A stretch of 32,624 nt of DNA from Bacteroidia bacterium (lineage in GTDB: Bacteria > Bacteroidota > Bacteroidia > Chitinophagales > BACL12). The translations under genes and the position numbers were made by a program. Where the stretch lies: positions 1-32,624 of the forward strand of contig JAUIHG010000016.1 of assembly GCA_030432405.1 (NCBI GenBank), in the 5' to 3' direction. The notes under the pieces are model-generated. The model worked only from the letters and a program-made list of their open reading frames with translations, was not told the origin of the DNA and searched no databases. Shown piece after piece: positions 1 to 8,814 of the stretch (within the stretch, counting starts at the first letter, position 1; the number at the start of each line of letters is the position of its first letter).

Positions 1-492
1 TCGGGACAAGGCAATATCGGCAAAGTACCCCTGCAGATCCTGGCGGGGTATACCTATGTCTATCCGGCCAACCTGAGCGCCGACACCACCCTGGCCAATC
101 CCGGAAAATTCCTGGAATTCTTCTGGAAGAATTTTGATTCCGAAGACGAAGACGTCCTGCAAACGCTTTTGGCCTACCGCTTCCGCCACGTGGCTAAAAT
201 GGATGTGCAGGCGGGCTATGGCCGCTTCAGCCTGGGTGTGGATGTGCGCTATTTCAGCTTCATGGACAAAATCGACCAGGTTTTTGCCACGTTCATTCCG
301 GGTGTGTCCGATTTCCGGGAACGCCACAACGGCGGAGACTTCATCCTCGGCCTGCGGGCCTCGGCCGATGTAGGCGCCTATGGCAACCTGACCGTTTTGG
401 TCAACAATGCGCTGAACCGCGAATACAGCCTTCGCCCGGCGCGCATGGACGCGCCGAGGAACGTATCGGTGCAATACCGCATCCGCTTCTGA
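1..492 (+). CDS. TonB-dependent receptor, C-terminal end (partial)
   Basis: The reading frame is open from the first base, so the gene begins outside the window; 163 codons are visible. The segment shows alternating hydrophobic and polar beta-strand patterns typical of an outer-membrane barrel, a late strand with the wording GNLTVLVNNALNREY, and a terminal strand ending in VQYRIRF. An aromatic last residue is the usual outer-membrane barrel insertion signal, and the N-N-A/L-N-R-E-Y pattern is common in the last strands of TonB-dependent receptors. It would import a siderophore, vitamin or glycan through the outer membrane using TonB energy. The plug domain and ligand-specific part are not visible, so the substrate is unknown. 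The next gene on the same strand has its own promoter-like box. Confidence 0.75.
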   Translation, partial: SGQGNIGKVPLQILAGYTYVYPANLSADTTLANPGKFLEFFWKNFDSEDEDVLQTLLAYRFRHVAKMDVQAGYGRFSLGVDVRYFSFMDKIDQVFATFIPGVSDFRERHNGGDFILGLRASADVGAYGNLTVLVNNALNREYSLRPARMDAPRNVSVQYRIRF

Positions 493-533
493 TTCCCTAA
501 GCGCCACCGGGTCATTCCCCCTGCCGCATGGCC

Positions 534-541
534 TATTTTCG
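534..541 (+). promoter_or_regulatory. -7 promoter box TATTTTCG, 4 nt before ATG
   Basis: TATTTTCG resembles the Bacteroidota -7 element TAnnTTTG and lies exactly 4 nt before the ATG at 546. Transcription would start at or next to that ATG, giving a leaderless mRNA. I see no clear -33 TTTG. The box decides the start of the M14 peptidase: the ATG at 528 lies upstream of the box. Confidence 0.5.
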
Positions 542-545
542 GTCC

Positions 546-3419
546 ATGCCGCATTTGCTCCTTTCTGTTTCTTTTGCCTTTCGGCGAAACGCCGTCTTGC
601 TGCTTTTTCTCCTTGTCGGAGGCGCTACCGCTGCCCCCGAACTCCGGGCCCAGCAGGCCTGGACCCTGCCGCAAGCTGCCCCATCCCCTGAGGAGGCCGG
701 TACCGCCTACCGAGACACCGTGCCGGAAGGCTATTACCGGCTCCGACCCGTGGACCCAAATCCGGAGCTGCTTTCGCCGGAGGCGTATTTTGGCTTTGCG
801 CCGGGTCAAATCCACCTCAGCCACGACCAACTGCTGGCCTATTTCCGCTACCTGGATGCCGCTTCAGACCGCGTGCGGCTGATGCCTTACGGCCGTAGTT
901 GGGAACAGCGCATCCTCCTGGTAGCCCTGATTTCGGCCCCGGCCAACCTCAGCGATGCGGCGCTTGCGCGGACGCGGGAGGCCCAACAGGCCCTGACCCG
1001 GCCTGCTGCACCGGCATCGGCCCTGCCCGATGGGCAGGGCACGCCGCTGGTGCTGTACCAGGGGTGTTCGGTACACGGCAACGAAGCCAGCGGCGCCAAT
1101 GCTGCCGTGCAATACGCCTGGCAATTGGTCAGCAGCCGGAACGCGGATGTGGAGGCGCTGTTGGAAGGCAACCTCATCCTGCTTGATCCGGCCCTGAACC
1201 CGGACGGCATTCAGCGTTTTGCCGGTTGGGTGAACATGCACCGTGGCCTGGATCCCGATCCGGGCGCGGATGCCCGCGAACACAACGAGTCCTGGCCGGG
1301 GGGGCGCACCAACCATTATTGGTTTGACCTCAACCGCGATTGGCTGCCGCTGACCCAGCCCGAAAGCCGCGGCCGGGTGGCCCTGTTTTACGACTGGATG
1401 CCGCAAGTGGTCACCGACCACCACGAAATGGGCCGCAACAGCAGCTTCTTCTTCCAGCCCGGCATCCCCTCGCGGACCAATCCGCTCACGCCGGCCCGCA
1501 ACCAGGAACTGACCGCGGAACTCGGCCGCTTCCACGCCAGGGCCCTAGACGCCATCGGCAGCACCTACTACAGCAGGGAGAGCTTCGACGACTTTTATTA
1601 CGGCAAGGGCTCGACCTTCCCGGACGTCAACGGTTCGGTGGGCATTCTCTTTGAACAGGCCAGCGCACGTGGCCACCGCCAACAAGGAAGCAATGGATCG
1701 CTCGACTTTGCCTTTGCCATCCGCAACCAGTTGGCCACGCTCTGGTCCACGCTGGAAGGCGCCAACGCCCTTTCGGGCGAACTCCGCGCCCATACCCGCC
1801 GCTTCTTTTCCGAAGGCCTTCAGGCCGGGCGCGAGCAATCCGGCGGCTATGCCTTTGGCTCCAGCGCAGATCCCGCCCGCGACCGCGCCTTTTTGGAACG
1901 ATTGATTGCCCACCGCCTGGAGGTATACCCCATCCAGTCCAAAACCGAAACAAACGGCATGCTCCTGGAGCCCGGTGCAAGCTGGTATGTACCCCGTGCA
2001 CAAGCGCGTTCCCGGATGGTGGATGCGCTTTTCGCGCGAACGCGCAGCATGCCCGACAGCCTGTTCTACGACGTGTCCGCCTGGACCCTGCCCCTGGCTT
2101 GGGGCCTGCCTGCAGTTGCGTGGACCGGGAAGGCCCCGGATACGGGCAGCGTCATGCGGAAGCTTCCCGCCCTGGCGGATTGGATGAACATGCAAAACGG
2201 TCAGCCAGGCCAGCAAGCCCATGCACCGGACGCCGCCTACGCCTACCTCATCCACTGGCCTGACCAGGCCGCTCCCGCCTTGGCCTCCGAGCTGCTGCGG
2301 GATGACCACGTGCTCAAAGTGGCCACCAAAGGTTTTCGCCAAAAGGCGTTTGGACCGATCGGTACAAAACAATCCGATGCCGATGCCCGGGAAATGGATT
2401 TCCGTCCCGGTACCCTGGTCCTGCGCACCGCACGGCAGCCGGGTCAACCCGAGCAACTGGCGCGGCGCATGCAGCAGGCTGCCGCACAGGGTCTGCGCAT
2501 CTGGGGTGTGCAAAGCGGTCAGAGTCTGGAAGGAATAGACTTGGGCAGTCCCAGCCTGGAGGCTTTGCAAACGCCATCCGTGGCCATTTTGGTCGGCCCT
2601 GGAGCAAACGCCTATGACGCAGGCAGCATATGGCAGGAGCTGGACCTCGCAGGCCAGGTACGGCCAACCTTGCTGCCGCTGGAAGACGCCGATGCCCGCA
2701 GGCGGCTGGACCGTTTCAACACCATCATCCTGCCACACGGCTATTACGGATCGGCACCGGACCGCTTCTGGGAGGCCCTGGAACAATGGGTGCGCGAAGG
2801 CGGGCACCTGATTGCAGTCCGCAATGCTACAAGCTACTTGGCACAACGCGGTTGGGCAGGGCTGCAAAAAGCCAAGGAGGCACCCGAGGCCGGCACCGCT
2901 CCTCTTCCCTATGCCGAGGCAGACCGGCGCAATGGAGCCCGCTACCTCGGGGGTGCCATTTTCCGGGCCCGGGGGGACTGGACCCATCCCCTGCTCTATG
3001 GCTTCAGCCCATTGAGGCCCGCCGGCACATCAACAGCTCAAGCGCCTTCCGGCGAACCGGACCCGACACAGCATGCCGCGGTCTTCCTGCAGAGCAGCGC
3101 CCCCTTTGGGATCAAACCCCATGCCTATGCTGCGCCTTTGCGCCTGGCCCCGGAAGATCCCCTCTTGTCCGGCTATGCCCACCCCGGCAGCCTGGACCAA
3201 TGGGCCGAAGCACCGCTGCTCTATGCCGGACGCATGGGCCGAGGTCAAATCACTGCATTTGCCTTCAGCCCAACCTTTCGCGCCTTTTGGCGCAACACGG
3301 CGCGCCTGCTGCACAACGCCGTTTTTTTCGGGCCTGTCCTGGACGGCAACAGCCTGGGTTCGGAAGAGGACGCGCACTACAACGGCGATGCACAGGAGCA
3401 CGGCGGCCATGGCCATTGA
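546..3419 (+). CDS. Secreted M14-family zinc carboxypeptidase
   Basis: This is a protein of 957 residues. Residues 1-36 look like a signal peptide (positive MPH..FAFRR, then a Leu-rich core ending near ATAAP or RAQQ). The M14 zinc site is visible as HGNE at residues 177-180, the third ligand in DHHEMG near 292-293, and a catalytic-type Glu in ILFEQAS near 370. M14 enzymes remove C-terminal residues from peptides or cleave peptidoglycan peptides. Residues from about 650 to 800 resemble a class I glutamine amidotransferase-like fold, a pairing often seen in large Bacteroidota M14 proteins. The tail is His-rich (EHGGHGH). An ATG at 528 would add six residues, but a promoter-like box lies between it and 546, and starting at 546 gives a better signal peptide. 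No T9SS sorting domain is seen, so the protein may be periplasmic. The substrate cannot be read from sequence. Confidence 0.85.
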   Translation: MPHLLLSVSFAFRRNAVLLLFLLVGGATAAPELRAQQAWTLPQAAPSPEEAGTAYRDTVPEGYYRLRPVDPNPELLSPEAYFGFAPGQIHLSHDQLLAYFRYLDAASDRVRLMPYGRSWEQRILLVALISAPANLSDAALARTREAQQALTRPAAPASALPDGQGTPLVLYQGCSVHGNEASGANAAVQYAWQLVSSRNADVEALLEGNLILLDPALNPDGIQRFAGWVNMHRGLDPDPGADAREHNESWPGGRTNHYWFDLNRDWLPLTQPESRGRVALFYDWMPQVVTDHHEMGRNSSFFFQPGIPSRTNPLTPARNQELTAELGRFHARALDAIGSTYYSRESFDDFYYGKGSTFPDVNGSVGILFEQASARGHRQQGSNGSLDFAFAIRNQLATLWSTLEGANALSGELRAHTRRFFSEGLQAGREQSGGYAFGSSADPARDRAFLERLIAHRLEVYPIQSKTETNGMLLEPGASWYVPRAQARSRMVDALFARTRSMPDSLFYDVSAWTLPLAWGLPAVAWTGKAPDTGSVMRKLPALADWMNMQNGQPGQQAHAPDAAYAYLIHWPDQAAPALASELLRDDHVLKVATKGFRQKAFGPIGTKQSDADAREMDFRPGTLVLRTARQPGQPEQLARRMQQAAAQGLRIWGVQSGQSLEGIDLGSPSLEALQTPSVAILVGPGANAYDAGSIWQELDLAGQVRPTLLPLEDADARRRLDRFNTIILPHGYYGSAPDRFWEALEQWVREGGHLIAVRNATSYLAQRGWAGLQKAKEAPEAGTAPLPYAEADRRNGARYLGGAIFRARGDWTHPLLYGFSPLRPAGTSTAQAPSGEPDPTQHAAVFLQSSAPFGIKPHAYAAPLRLAPEDPLLSGYAHPGSLDQWAEAPLLYAGRMGRGQITAFAFSPTFRAFWRNTARLLHNAVFFGPVLDGNSLGSEEDAHYNGDAQEHGGHGH

Positions 3420-3566
3420 TGGCTGCAGGATGGGACCACCACCGTCGCGGCCTCCGCGCCGCGTGGAATGACATGCCACAGGCATTGGTTCATCCATGTT
3501 TTGGAGCACGTAGTGGACAGCAGGGTAAACCTGTCCACGCCGCTGTCTCTGCCTAACAAAAGGGCA

Positions 3567-3601
3567 TAAAAAAGGACCGGCCCCCTTGAAGGGACCGGTC
3601 C
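3567..3601 (-). terminator. Intrinsic terminator of the T9SS cargo gene
   Basis: Read on the minus strand, arms GGACCGG and CCGGTCC (3595-3601 and 3574-3580) enclose a further CCCTT/AAGGG stem, and a run of six T follows (3568-3573). This is a textbook rho-independent terminator 55 nt after the stop codon at 3657. On the plus strand there is no U-run, so it serves the minus-strand gene only. The rest of 3420-3656 holds nothing I recognise. Confidence 0.85.
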
Positions 3602-3656
3602 ACATGCTTTCGCCTCAACCCTGCAGGCAGGGCCAGGACGTTAGGATGTCATCCGC

Positions 3657-4733
3657 TCAGCGGGTCACCGTGAACTTGCGGGTCATCGTACCTGCCGCTT
3701 GTTCCACCTCGAGGATGTAAAGGCCAGGAGCGAGGTCCACGTCGTAGCGCACCACGTTCTTGCCCTCAAACAGTTGGGCACGTTCGGTCATGACCACAGC
3801 ACCGTCGATGTCCATCACGCGGATGGCGGCATCGCCGGCCAGATCGCTGGTGATTTCTAGTACCACCAGTTCCGTAACCGGGTTCGGATACAGGCTGATG
3901 CTGGATACTTCGGCCTCTGTGAGGTTTTCGAGCTGCTCGGCCTGACGCAGGGTCGGGCTGGCAAAGGTATCGAAGGGCGACAGCGGGGTCAGGCTCGGCG
4001 AGGAGAGCGTACCGCAACCGGCACGGACACCCCAACGGTAGGTCACACCCGGGTTCAGCTGGGCATAGCCCACCTGGAAGACGGTGTTGAATTCACCCAG
4101 TTGCGGGCTGACGTTGCCCAGGCCGCCGCCAACGGGACCACCGCTTACACGGTAGCCAAGGGAGTTGGTGACCGGACCCCAGGTCAAGCGGTAGCGGTTC
4201 TGAGCCGGGAGGTTGAGGGACTGCGGATTTTGCGGAGCATCCAACGTAGCGCAGTCGCCGCAATCGTCAACGAGCAGATCAAAGGGATACAGCGAATCCA
4301 CGGTAATGGTACCACCACCCAGGATGGGCGGCAAGATGACCGTTGCGGTAATGTCGGCAATCACGGAATAGTTGCCGGTGGCAACGCCCGAGGGATCACC
4401 GGCCACTACCACGCATCCCGAACTGCCGCCGGGGAATACGCAGGAAGCTGGGTTGCAGACGTAGGTGAAGCCTGCGGGCAAACCGGTCACGTCGTTGATG
4501 GTATAGTCCTGCACGGGCAGGTCAAAACCAAGCTGGTTGACGGTGGCCGGAACAATCGCGGTGATGTTCTGGGCGTAGGAGTTGGTGCAGGTATAGGCCA
4601 CCTCGAACTCCGGGGGCCAGATTTCACCCGGATCGCCTTCGTCTACAGCATTGGGGTCGGGCGTACACACCTGGGCAAAGGCCATGCCGGCGGTGAAGCC
4701 GATGCCGAGCAGGGTCAGGACAATTTTCTTCAT
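3657..4733 (-). CDS. Secreted protein with T9SS type A sorting domain
   Basis: This is a protein of 358 residues. It has a clean signal peptide (MKKIVLTLLGIGFTAGMAFAQ). The middle contains a Cys-rich beta region (TYVCNPASCVF) and, around residues 165-250, a fibronectin type III-like stretch (LTWGPV...YRVSGG...GVTYRWGVRAGC). The last 80 residues are a type A T9SS domain: SLYPNPV, then a strand with VMDIDGAVV, then LAPGLYILEVE and the terminal KFTVTR. Such proteins cross the outer membrane through the PorKLMN/Sov machinery and are usually anchored to lipopolysaccharide or released after removal of the C-terminal domain. No enzyme motif is visible, so an adhesive or structural surface role is an inference. 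It is a single-gene unit with its own promoter-like box and terminator. The long plus-strand frame over it is a shadow. Confidence 0.85.
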   Translation of the reverse strand: MKKIVLTLLGIGFTAGMAFAQVCTPDPNAVDEGDPGEIWPPEFEVAYTCTNSYAQNITAIVPATVNQLGFDLPVQDYTINDVTGLPAGFTYVCNPASCVFPGGSSGCVVVAGDPSGVATGNYSVIADITATVILPPILGGGTITVDSLYPFDLLVDDCGDCATLDAPQNPQSLNLPAQNRYRLTWGPVTNSLGYRVSGGPVGGGLGNVSPQLGEFNTVFQVGYAQLNPGVTYRWGVRAGCGTLSSPSLTPLSPFDTFASPTLRQAEQLENLTEAEVSSISLYPNPVTELVVLEITSDLAGDAAIRVMDIDGAVVMTERAQLFEGKNVVRYDVDLAPGLYILEVEQAAGTMTRKFTVTR

Positions 4734-4812
4734 GAATCGTGGTTTTCGGTTTAGGACTTTTACGGGGGACGCAGGACGGAGGCCATGCCTCGCCGTAACG
4801 GGTTAGATTTCA

Positions 4813-4820
4813 CCAATATA
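4813..4820 (-). promoter_or_regulatory. Candidate -7 box TATATTGG for the T9SS cargo gene
   Basis: On the minus strand TATATTGG matches TAnnTTTG with one change and is preceded about 21 nt upstream by TTG, close to the spacing of Bacteroidota -33/-7 promoters. It lies about 80 nt before the ATG at 4733, so this mRNA would have a normal leader. Confidence 0.45.
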
Positions 4821-4914
4821 CGGAGCCTGCCCTAAGCGTCGCAATAACACAAACCGAATCTTGCCAAGGCCCTACTTCCGCGCAAACAGCACATGCAAAG
4901 GCGGGCCTGGCCGC

Positions 4915-6306
4915 TCAAAGCCGGTATTCCTGGCCCAGTTCGGGCAATTCCACGTTTTCGAAGCCCTTCGCCCGAAGGGCATCCCGAAAACCTTCCTGGC
5001 GCTCCGGATCCCCGTGCACCAGCCATAGTTTACGGAGCCGCCCCGGGTCCTGCTGGCGGAGGAAGTCGATCATCTCGCGCTGGTCGCCGTGGGCGGAAAA
5101 GCCGTTCATGATCTCCACCCGCGCCTTGACGGCGTACTTCTGGCCAAAAAGCCGCACGGAGTCGGCGCCGCTGGCCAGCAGGCCGCCCACCGTATAGGGC
5201 GCACAGTAGCCCACGATGAGGATGGTGTGGCGCGGGTCGCCGATGGCGTTGCGGACGTGGTGTTTGATGCGGCCGGCGGTGATCATGCCCGAAGCCGAGA
5301 TGATGATGGCCGATTCCACATTGTTGAGGGCTTTGGAATCCTCCACATCCTTGACGTAGTGCAGGCGGTTGAAGCCAAAAGGATCGGGATCCTTGTAGAG
5401 GTAGTGCAACAGGTCCTCGTCAAAACATTCCGGATGCGCCCGGAATATGTCGGTGGCGTTGACGGCCAGTGGGCTGTCCACATAGATGTTGACGCCTTTG
5501 GGCAGCCGCCCTTCGTGTTCCAGCCGGTCGATGCGGTGCACAATTTCCTGGGTGCGGCCCACACTAAAGGCCGGGATGATCAGGCGTCCCTTCTGCTCCA
5601 CACAGGTCTTGCGGATGACGTCCAACAGGCGCTCGGTCTGGTCCTCATACGCCTCGTGCAGCTTGTTGCCATAGGTGGATTCGCAGATCAGGTAATCCAG
5701 GGGCTGCATGGGCTTGGGATCGCGCAGGATGGGTCGGTCCGGCCGGCCAATGTCTCCGCTGAACCCGAAATACTGGTCTTTGAGGCCTTGCCGGCGAATG
5801 CGCAAGGTGACCGAAGCCGAACCCAGGATGTGGCCCGTGTCGCGGAACATCAGGTCCACGTCTTCATGGATGGGAAACCACTGTTCGTAGGGAAAAGAGG
5901 TGAACTGTTCCATCGTTTTTCGCGCGTGCGCGGCTTCATACAGGGGCTCGACCTTTTTGCCGGTCTTGCGGTGTTCGTACTCCGCGTCCTTGACCTGAAT
6001 CCAGGCCGAGTCCATGAGCATCAAGGCGCAGAGGTCGCGGGTGGCCGGAGTGGAATAGATGCGGCCCTTGAAGCCGTCGCGCACCAGCTTGGGCAGGCGG
6101 CCGGAATGGTCGATGTGCGCGTGGGACAGGACCACGGCGTGCAATTTGGTGGGGTCAAACAACCATTCGCGGTTGAACGTGGCCATATCGTCGTCGCTGC
6201 CCTGATACAGGCCGCAATCCAACAGGATCTGGGCGCCATCGTCGAGGGTGAGCAAATGGCAGGAACCGGTTACGGTACCGGCGGCACCGCAGAATTGGAC
6301 GTTCAT
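4915..6306 (-). CDS. MBL-fold / beta-CASP RNA-processing exonuclease-like protein
   Basis: This is a protein of 463 residues starting MNVQFCGAAGTVTGSCHLL, the usual opening of the bacterial CPSF-like family. The metallo-beta-lactamase zinc motif HAHIDH is at residues 62-67. Later motifs include DTGHILGSASV, FSGDIGR, the beta-CASP stretch with PAFSVGRTQEI, and the C-terminal SASGM...GRIKHH and FSAHGDQREMI, which supply further zinc ligands. Members act as zinc-dependent RNA endo- or exonucleases; the exact RNA target is unknown. Length is normal for the family and all key residues are present. It lies 79 nt downstream of the acyltransferase gene on the same strand. A promoter-like box over the stop codon of that gene suggests separate transcription. 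Confidence 0.88.
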   Translation of the reverse strand: MNVQFCGAAGTVTGSCHLLTLDDGAQILLDCGLYQGSDDDMATFNREWLFDPTKLHAVVLSHAHIDHSGRLPKLVRDGFKGRIYSTPATRDLCALMLMDSAWIQVKDAEYEHRKTGKKVEPLYEAAHARKTMEQFTSFPYEQWFPIHEDVDLMFRDTGHILGSASVTLRIRRQGLKDQYFGFSGDIGRPDRPILRDPKPMQPLDYLICESTYGNKLHEAYEDQTERLLDVIRKTCVEQKGRLIIPAFSVGRTQEIVHRIDRLEHEGRLPKGVNIYVDSPLAVNATDIFRAHPECFDEDLLHYLYKDPDPFGFNRLHYVKDVEDSKALNNVESAIIISASGMITAGRIKHHVRNAIGDPRHTILIVGYCAPYTVGGLLASGADSVRLFGQKYAVKARVEIMNGFSAHGDQREMIDFLRQQDPGRLRKLWLVHGDPERQEGFRDALRAKGFENVELPELGQEYRL

Positions 6307-6321
6307 GGAAACGGGGTGGAA

Positions 6322-6375
6322 TTATGAAGGAACGATCATTCCAAAAAAAAGGCCCGTGCAAGGCGCGCCAGGCAT
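6322..6375 (-). other. Possible 17-codon leader ORF before the MBL gene
   Basis: On the minus strand an ATG at 6375 lies 5 nt after the box TAAATTCG and opens a frame of 17 codons (MPGAPCTGLFFGMIVPS), closed by TAA 15 nt before the MBL start at 6306 and in the same frame as it. It has the geometry of a leaderless start. It may be a translated leader peptide, or a chance ATG in an untranslated leader. Confidence 0.2.
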
Positions 6376-6380
6376 GCGCC

Positions 6381-6388
6381 CGAATTTA
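6381..6388 (-). promoter_or_regulatory. Candidate -7 box TAAATTCG overlapping the plsC-like stop codon
   Basis: The TAA stop codon of the acyltransferase gene (6386-6388) forms the first three bases of TAAATTCG on the minus strand. The downstream MBL gene starts 75 nt later. The same arrangement, a TAA stop used as the TA of a promoter box, recurs at 15815. Confidence 0.4.
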
Positions 6389-7189
6389 CGAGGCGGCGCC
6401 GGGACCAGGGGCCGGCGCTTGTGGACCTGCCAATACCGCGGCCAGCATGCGCTGGCGAACCCGCTGTTTGAGGCCTTCCACATCCTCGGGCCGAAGCCCT
6501 TCCGTGGGCTCCGGGGCCAAAAAACGCGCCGTCAGGGTTCCGGGCCGCATCCACCACTGCCCGTTGGGCATCATTTCCGGGCCGCCATACAACACCAGCG
6601 GCAGGATCGGGATTCTCGCGTCGATGGCCGTGGCAAAGGCTCCATCGTAAAAGGGTCCCAGGGGCGCACCGCTGGTGTTCCGGGTGCCTTCGGGGAAAAT
6701 GCAGACCGAAACGCCTTCGCGCGCCAGCGCACGCATACTGGCTCGGGCTTGTTTGCGGCTGGCAGCGTCCTTTCGATCCACAAAAACGCCCATGCGGGCG
6801 AACATGAAGCCCAGCAACGGCACACGCCGCAATTCCCGCTTGACCAGAAAGCGGGTACCACGGCGCAGGGCATGGGAAACCACCAGCATGTCCGGTGTGG
6901 CCGTGTGTGTGGGGGTCAGTACAAAGGCATCCACGGTGTGCTGGAAATGGCCGTTCAGCACCCGGTAGCGCACGCCACACAAGATTCCCCACATGGCCGC
7001 CAGGGCATTGTTGGCATAGAACATGCGCCGTTCCCGGCCCCGGGCCGGACTCAGCGACAAAAACGCATAACCCAAACTGCCCAGGGGCAGCACCAGGAGC
7101 AGAAAACACGCCATGGCCCAAACCGTGTAGGGGTATTGCCACCAGCGAACGGGGCGGGATGCAGGTCCGGCCTGCGCGGAGGACGCCAT
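6386..7189 (-). CDS. 1-acyl-sn-glycerol-3-phosphate acyltransferase-like (PlsC family)
   Basis: This is a protein of 267 residues. A membrane segment spans about residues 24-48. Acyltransferase motif I appears as HTATPD, the HX4D pair H95/D100, and motif III as FPEGTR at 165-170. A basic stretch KRELRRVPLLGFMFARMGVFVDR matches motif II. These are the signatures of the PlsC superfamily, which acylates lysophosphatidic acid to phosphatidic acid or acylates other lipids at the inner membrane. The replacement of the common NHxSxxD by THTATPD keeps the catalytic pair. The C-terminus is Ala/Pro-rich and probably disordered. The start at 7189 is supported by a TAATTTGG box 4 nt upstream. Lipid substrate specificity cannot be told from sequence. 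Confidence 0.82.
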   Translation of the reverse strand: MASSAQAGPASRPVRWWQYPYTVWAMACFLLLVLPLGSLGYAFLSLSPARGRERRMFYANNALAAMWGILCGVRYRVLNGHFQHTVDAFVLTPTHTATPDMLVVSHALRRGTRFLVKRELRRVPLLGFMFARMGVFVDRKDAASRKQARASMRALAREGVSVCIFPEGTRNTSGAPLGPFYDGAFATAIDARIPILPLVLYGGPEMMPNGQWWMRPGTLTARFLAPEPTEGLRPEDVEGLKQRVRQRMLAAVLAGPQAPAPGPGAAS

Positions 7190-7193
7190 GGTC

Positions 7194-7201
7194 CCAAATT
7201 A
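7194..7201 (-). promoter_or_regulatory. -7 box TAATTTGG, 4 nt before ATG
   Basis: On the minus strand TAATTTGG sits 4 nt before the acyltransferase ATG at 7189, the same spacing as at 534, 9683, 14570 and 30209. It predicts a leaderless transcript. Confidence 0.45.
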
Positions 7202-7270
7202 ACGGGCAGCCATCGTTTGCCCACAGTCCAGCGTGGATAGCCGACCTTGGTTTGGGCCGGTCAGAGCGGC

Positions 7271-7306
7271 TAACTTGCCAAGCCCATACCCTACTCCGGG
7301 GGAGGA
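7271..7306 (+). promoter_or_regulatory. Promoter box TAACTTG and Shine-Dalgarno site of the exonuclease gene
   Basis: TAACTTG (7271-7277) resembles the -7 element. The leader then carries GGGGGAGGA (7298-7306), a strong Shine-Dalgarno sequence 3 nt before the ATG at 7310. This is the clearest ribosome binding site in the window and contrasts with the leaderless-type genes around it. Confidence 0.5.
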
Positions 7307-7309
7307 TTT

Positions 7310-8776
7310 ATGTACGCCGTTGTCGATATCGAGACCACCGGCTCCCGCTTCGGGGAGGACCGCATCACCGAGGTGGCCATCTACCAAACGGACGGGGAAT
7401 CCATCCAGGGCGAATGGAGTTCGCTGGTGCAGCCCGGTGTGGCCATTCCCACCTACATCACGGCCCTGACCGGCATCGACGACCACATGCTCGTAGACGC
7501 CCCGAGTTTTGCCGACATCGCCGCAGATATTGAGGCCTGGACGGCCGACCGCATCCTGGTGGCCCACAATGCGGCCTTCGACTACGGTTTCCTGCGGCGT
7601 GAGTTTGAACGCTGCGGCCTGTTGTTCCAGCGCAAACGCCTGTGCACGGTCAAGGTGTCCCGCAAGATTTTTCCCGGCCTGCCCTCCTACAGCCTGGGCC
7701 GCCTGTGCAAACGCCTGGGCATTCCGCTGACCGACCGCCACCGCGCCTTCGGCGATGCGCAGGCCACGGCCTTGCTGCTCAACATGCTGGTGGACAACGA
7801 CCGCCGTGGCGTCATCGGGCGCAGCCTCAAACACGGCAGTGGCGAGCGCAACCTGCCGCCCAACCTCACCAGGGCACGCTTCCTGTCGGTGCCGGAACGC
7901 ACCGGGGTGTATTACCTCTACAACGAACGCGGGCAACTGCTCTACATCGGCAAAGCGCGCAACATGCGCGCCCGCCTGACCCAGCATTTCGGCGCCGCCG
8001 AACGCAATGCCCGCGAAGCGCGGCTGCGGCATCTGGTCCACGATGTCGACTATGCCGAAACCGGCAGCGAATTGATTGCGCTTTTGCTGGAATCGGCCGA
8101 AATCAAAAAACACCGGCCACCCTTCAACGCCGCGCAAAAACAGTGGCAGCCCAATTTTGGCCTGGTCCGCTACAGCGATCAGCAGGGCTATGAACGCCTT
8201 GGCGTGGTCAAGCTGCACCGCCGACGGCCCTGCATCCAAACTTTCCCCGACCTGCTTTCGGCACGCCGCTGCCTGGAACGCATGGTGGCCGCCCACGGGC
8301 TGTGCCCACAACTGAGCGGTTTGCAAAAAAGCATCCGCGCCCAAAGCGGTTGCCACGACCACCGCGCCGGCCTCTGCCAGGGTGCCTGTGCAGGTCGCGA
8401 AACCCGCAAGGCCTATAACCAGAAGGTGCAGGAAGCCCTGCGGGCCCTGAACGCCGAAACCGCCCATTGCCTCATTCTGGGCCGGGGACGGCATGCCGAC
8501 GAACGCTCCGTGGTGGCGGTGGAAAACGGCCATTACCTGGGCTACGGCTACTACGACCCCTCGATGGTGGAGGAGCATCCGGAGGCCTTGCGCGATGTGG
8601 TCTCCTCCAAAGGCGACAATCCGGACGTGCAACGCATCCTCAGCAGCTGGCTGCGCGGTGTGGGCCACCACGAGCGCATCCTGCCCCTTCCGCCCAACGC
8701 TGCGCAAGGCATCGATACGGACCCCGAGCCCCTGCATGACAGCAGCGGTACATTCGGTTTTCCGATGGATGCGTAA
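7310..8776 (+). CDS. DEDDh exonuclease fused to GIY-YIG/UvrC-like nuclease
   Basis: This is a protein of 488 residues with two nuclease domains. Residues 1-165 are a DNA polymerase III epsilon-like 3'-5' exonuclease: DIETTG (D6, E8), HNAAFD (D91) and HRAFGDAQ (H144, D149) supply all five DEDDh residues. Residues about 197-275 are a GIY-YIG endonuclease: GVYYLYN at 199, YIG at 212-214, an Arg-rich helix, and the catalytic-type Glu in LLLESAEIKK near 261. The C-terminal part has a Cys cluster (GLCPQLSGL, SGC, GLCQGAC) like that of UvrC/Cho relatives, where cysteines may bind an iron-sulfur cluster. Such fusions are known in Bacteroidota and Actinobacteria and are presumed to act in DNA repair by incision plus trimming. 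Both sites look intact. It is transcribed divergently from the acyltransferase gene and convergently with the uridine-kinase-like gene. Confidence 0.88.
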   Translation: MYAVVDIETTGSRFGEDRITEVAIYQTDGESIQGEWSSLVQPGVAIPTYITALTGIDDHMLVDAPSFADIAADIEAWTADRILVAHNAAFDYGFLRREFERCGLLFQRKRLCTVKVSRKIFPGLPSYSLGRLCKRLGIPLTDRHRAFGDAQATALLLNMLVDNDRRGVIGRSLKHGSGERNLPPNLTRARFLSVPERTGVYYLYNERGQLLYIGKARNMRARLTQHFGAAERNAREARLRHLVHDVDYAETGSELIALLLESAEIKKHRPPFNAAQKQWQPNFGLVRYSDQQGYERLGVVKLHRRRPCIQTFPDLLSARRCLERMVAAHGLCPQLSGLQKSIRAQSGCHDHRAGLCQGACAGRETRKAYNQKVQEALRALNAETAHCLILGRGRHADERSVVAVENGHYLGYGYYDPSMVEEHPEALRDVVSSKGDNPDVQRILSSWLRGVGHHERILPLPPNAAQGIDTDPEPLHDSSGTFGFPMDA

Positions 8777-8814
8777 GCCAGCAGTGCGCCATAGCATTCT
8801 CCAGGCATATTGGC

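Noticed and set aside
1545-2987. 480-codon minus-strand frame
   Set aside because: It is antisense to the M14 peptidase; no recognisable domain.
5089-6327. 412-codon plus-strand frame
   Set aside because: It is antisense to the MBL/beta-CASP gene and shows no motif.
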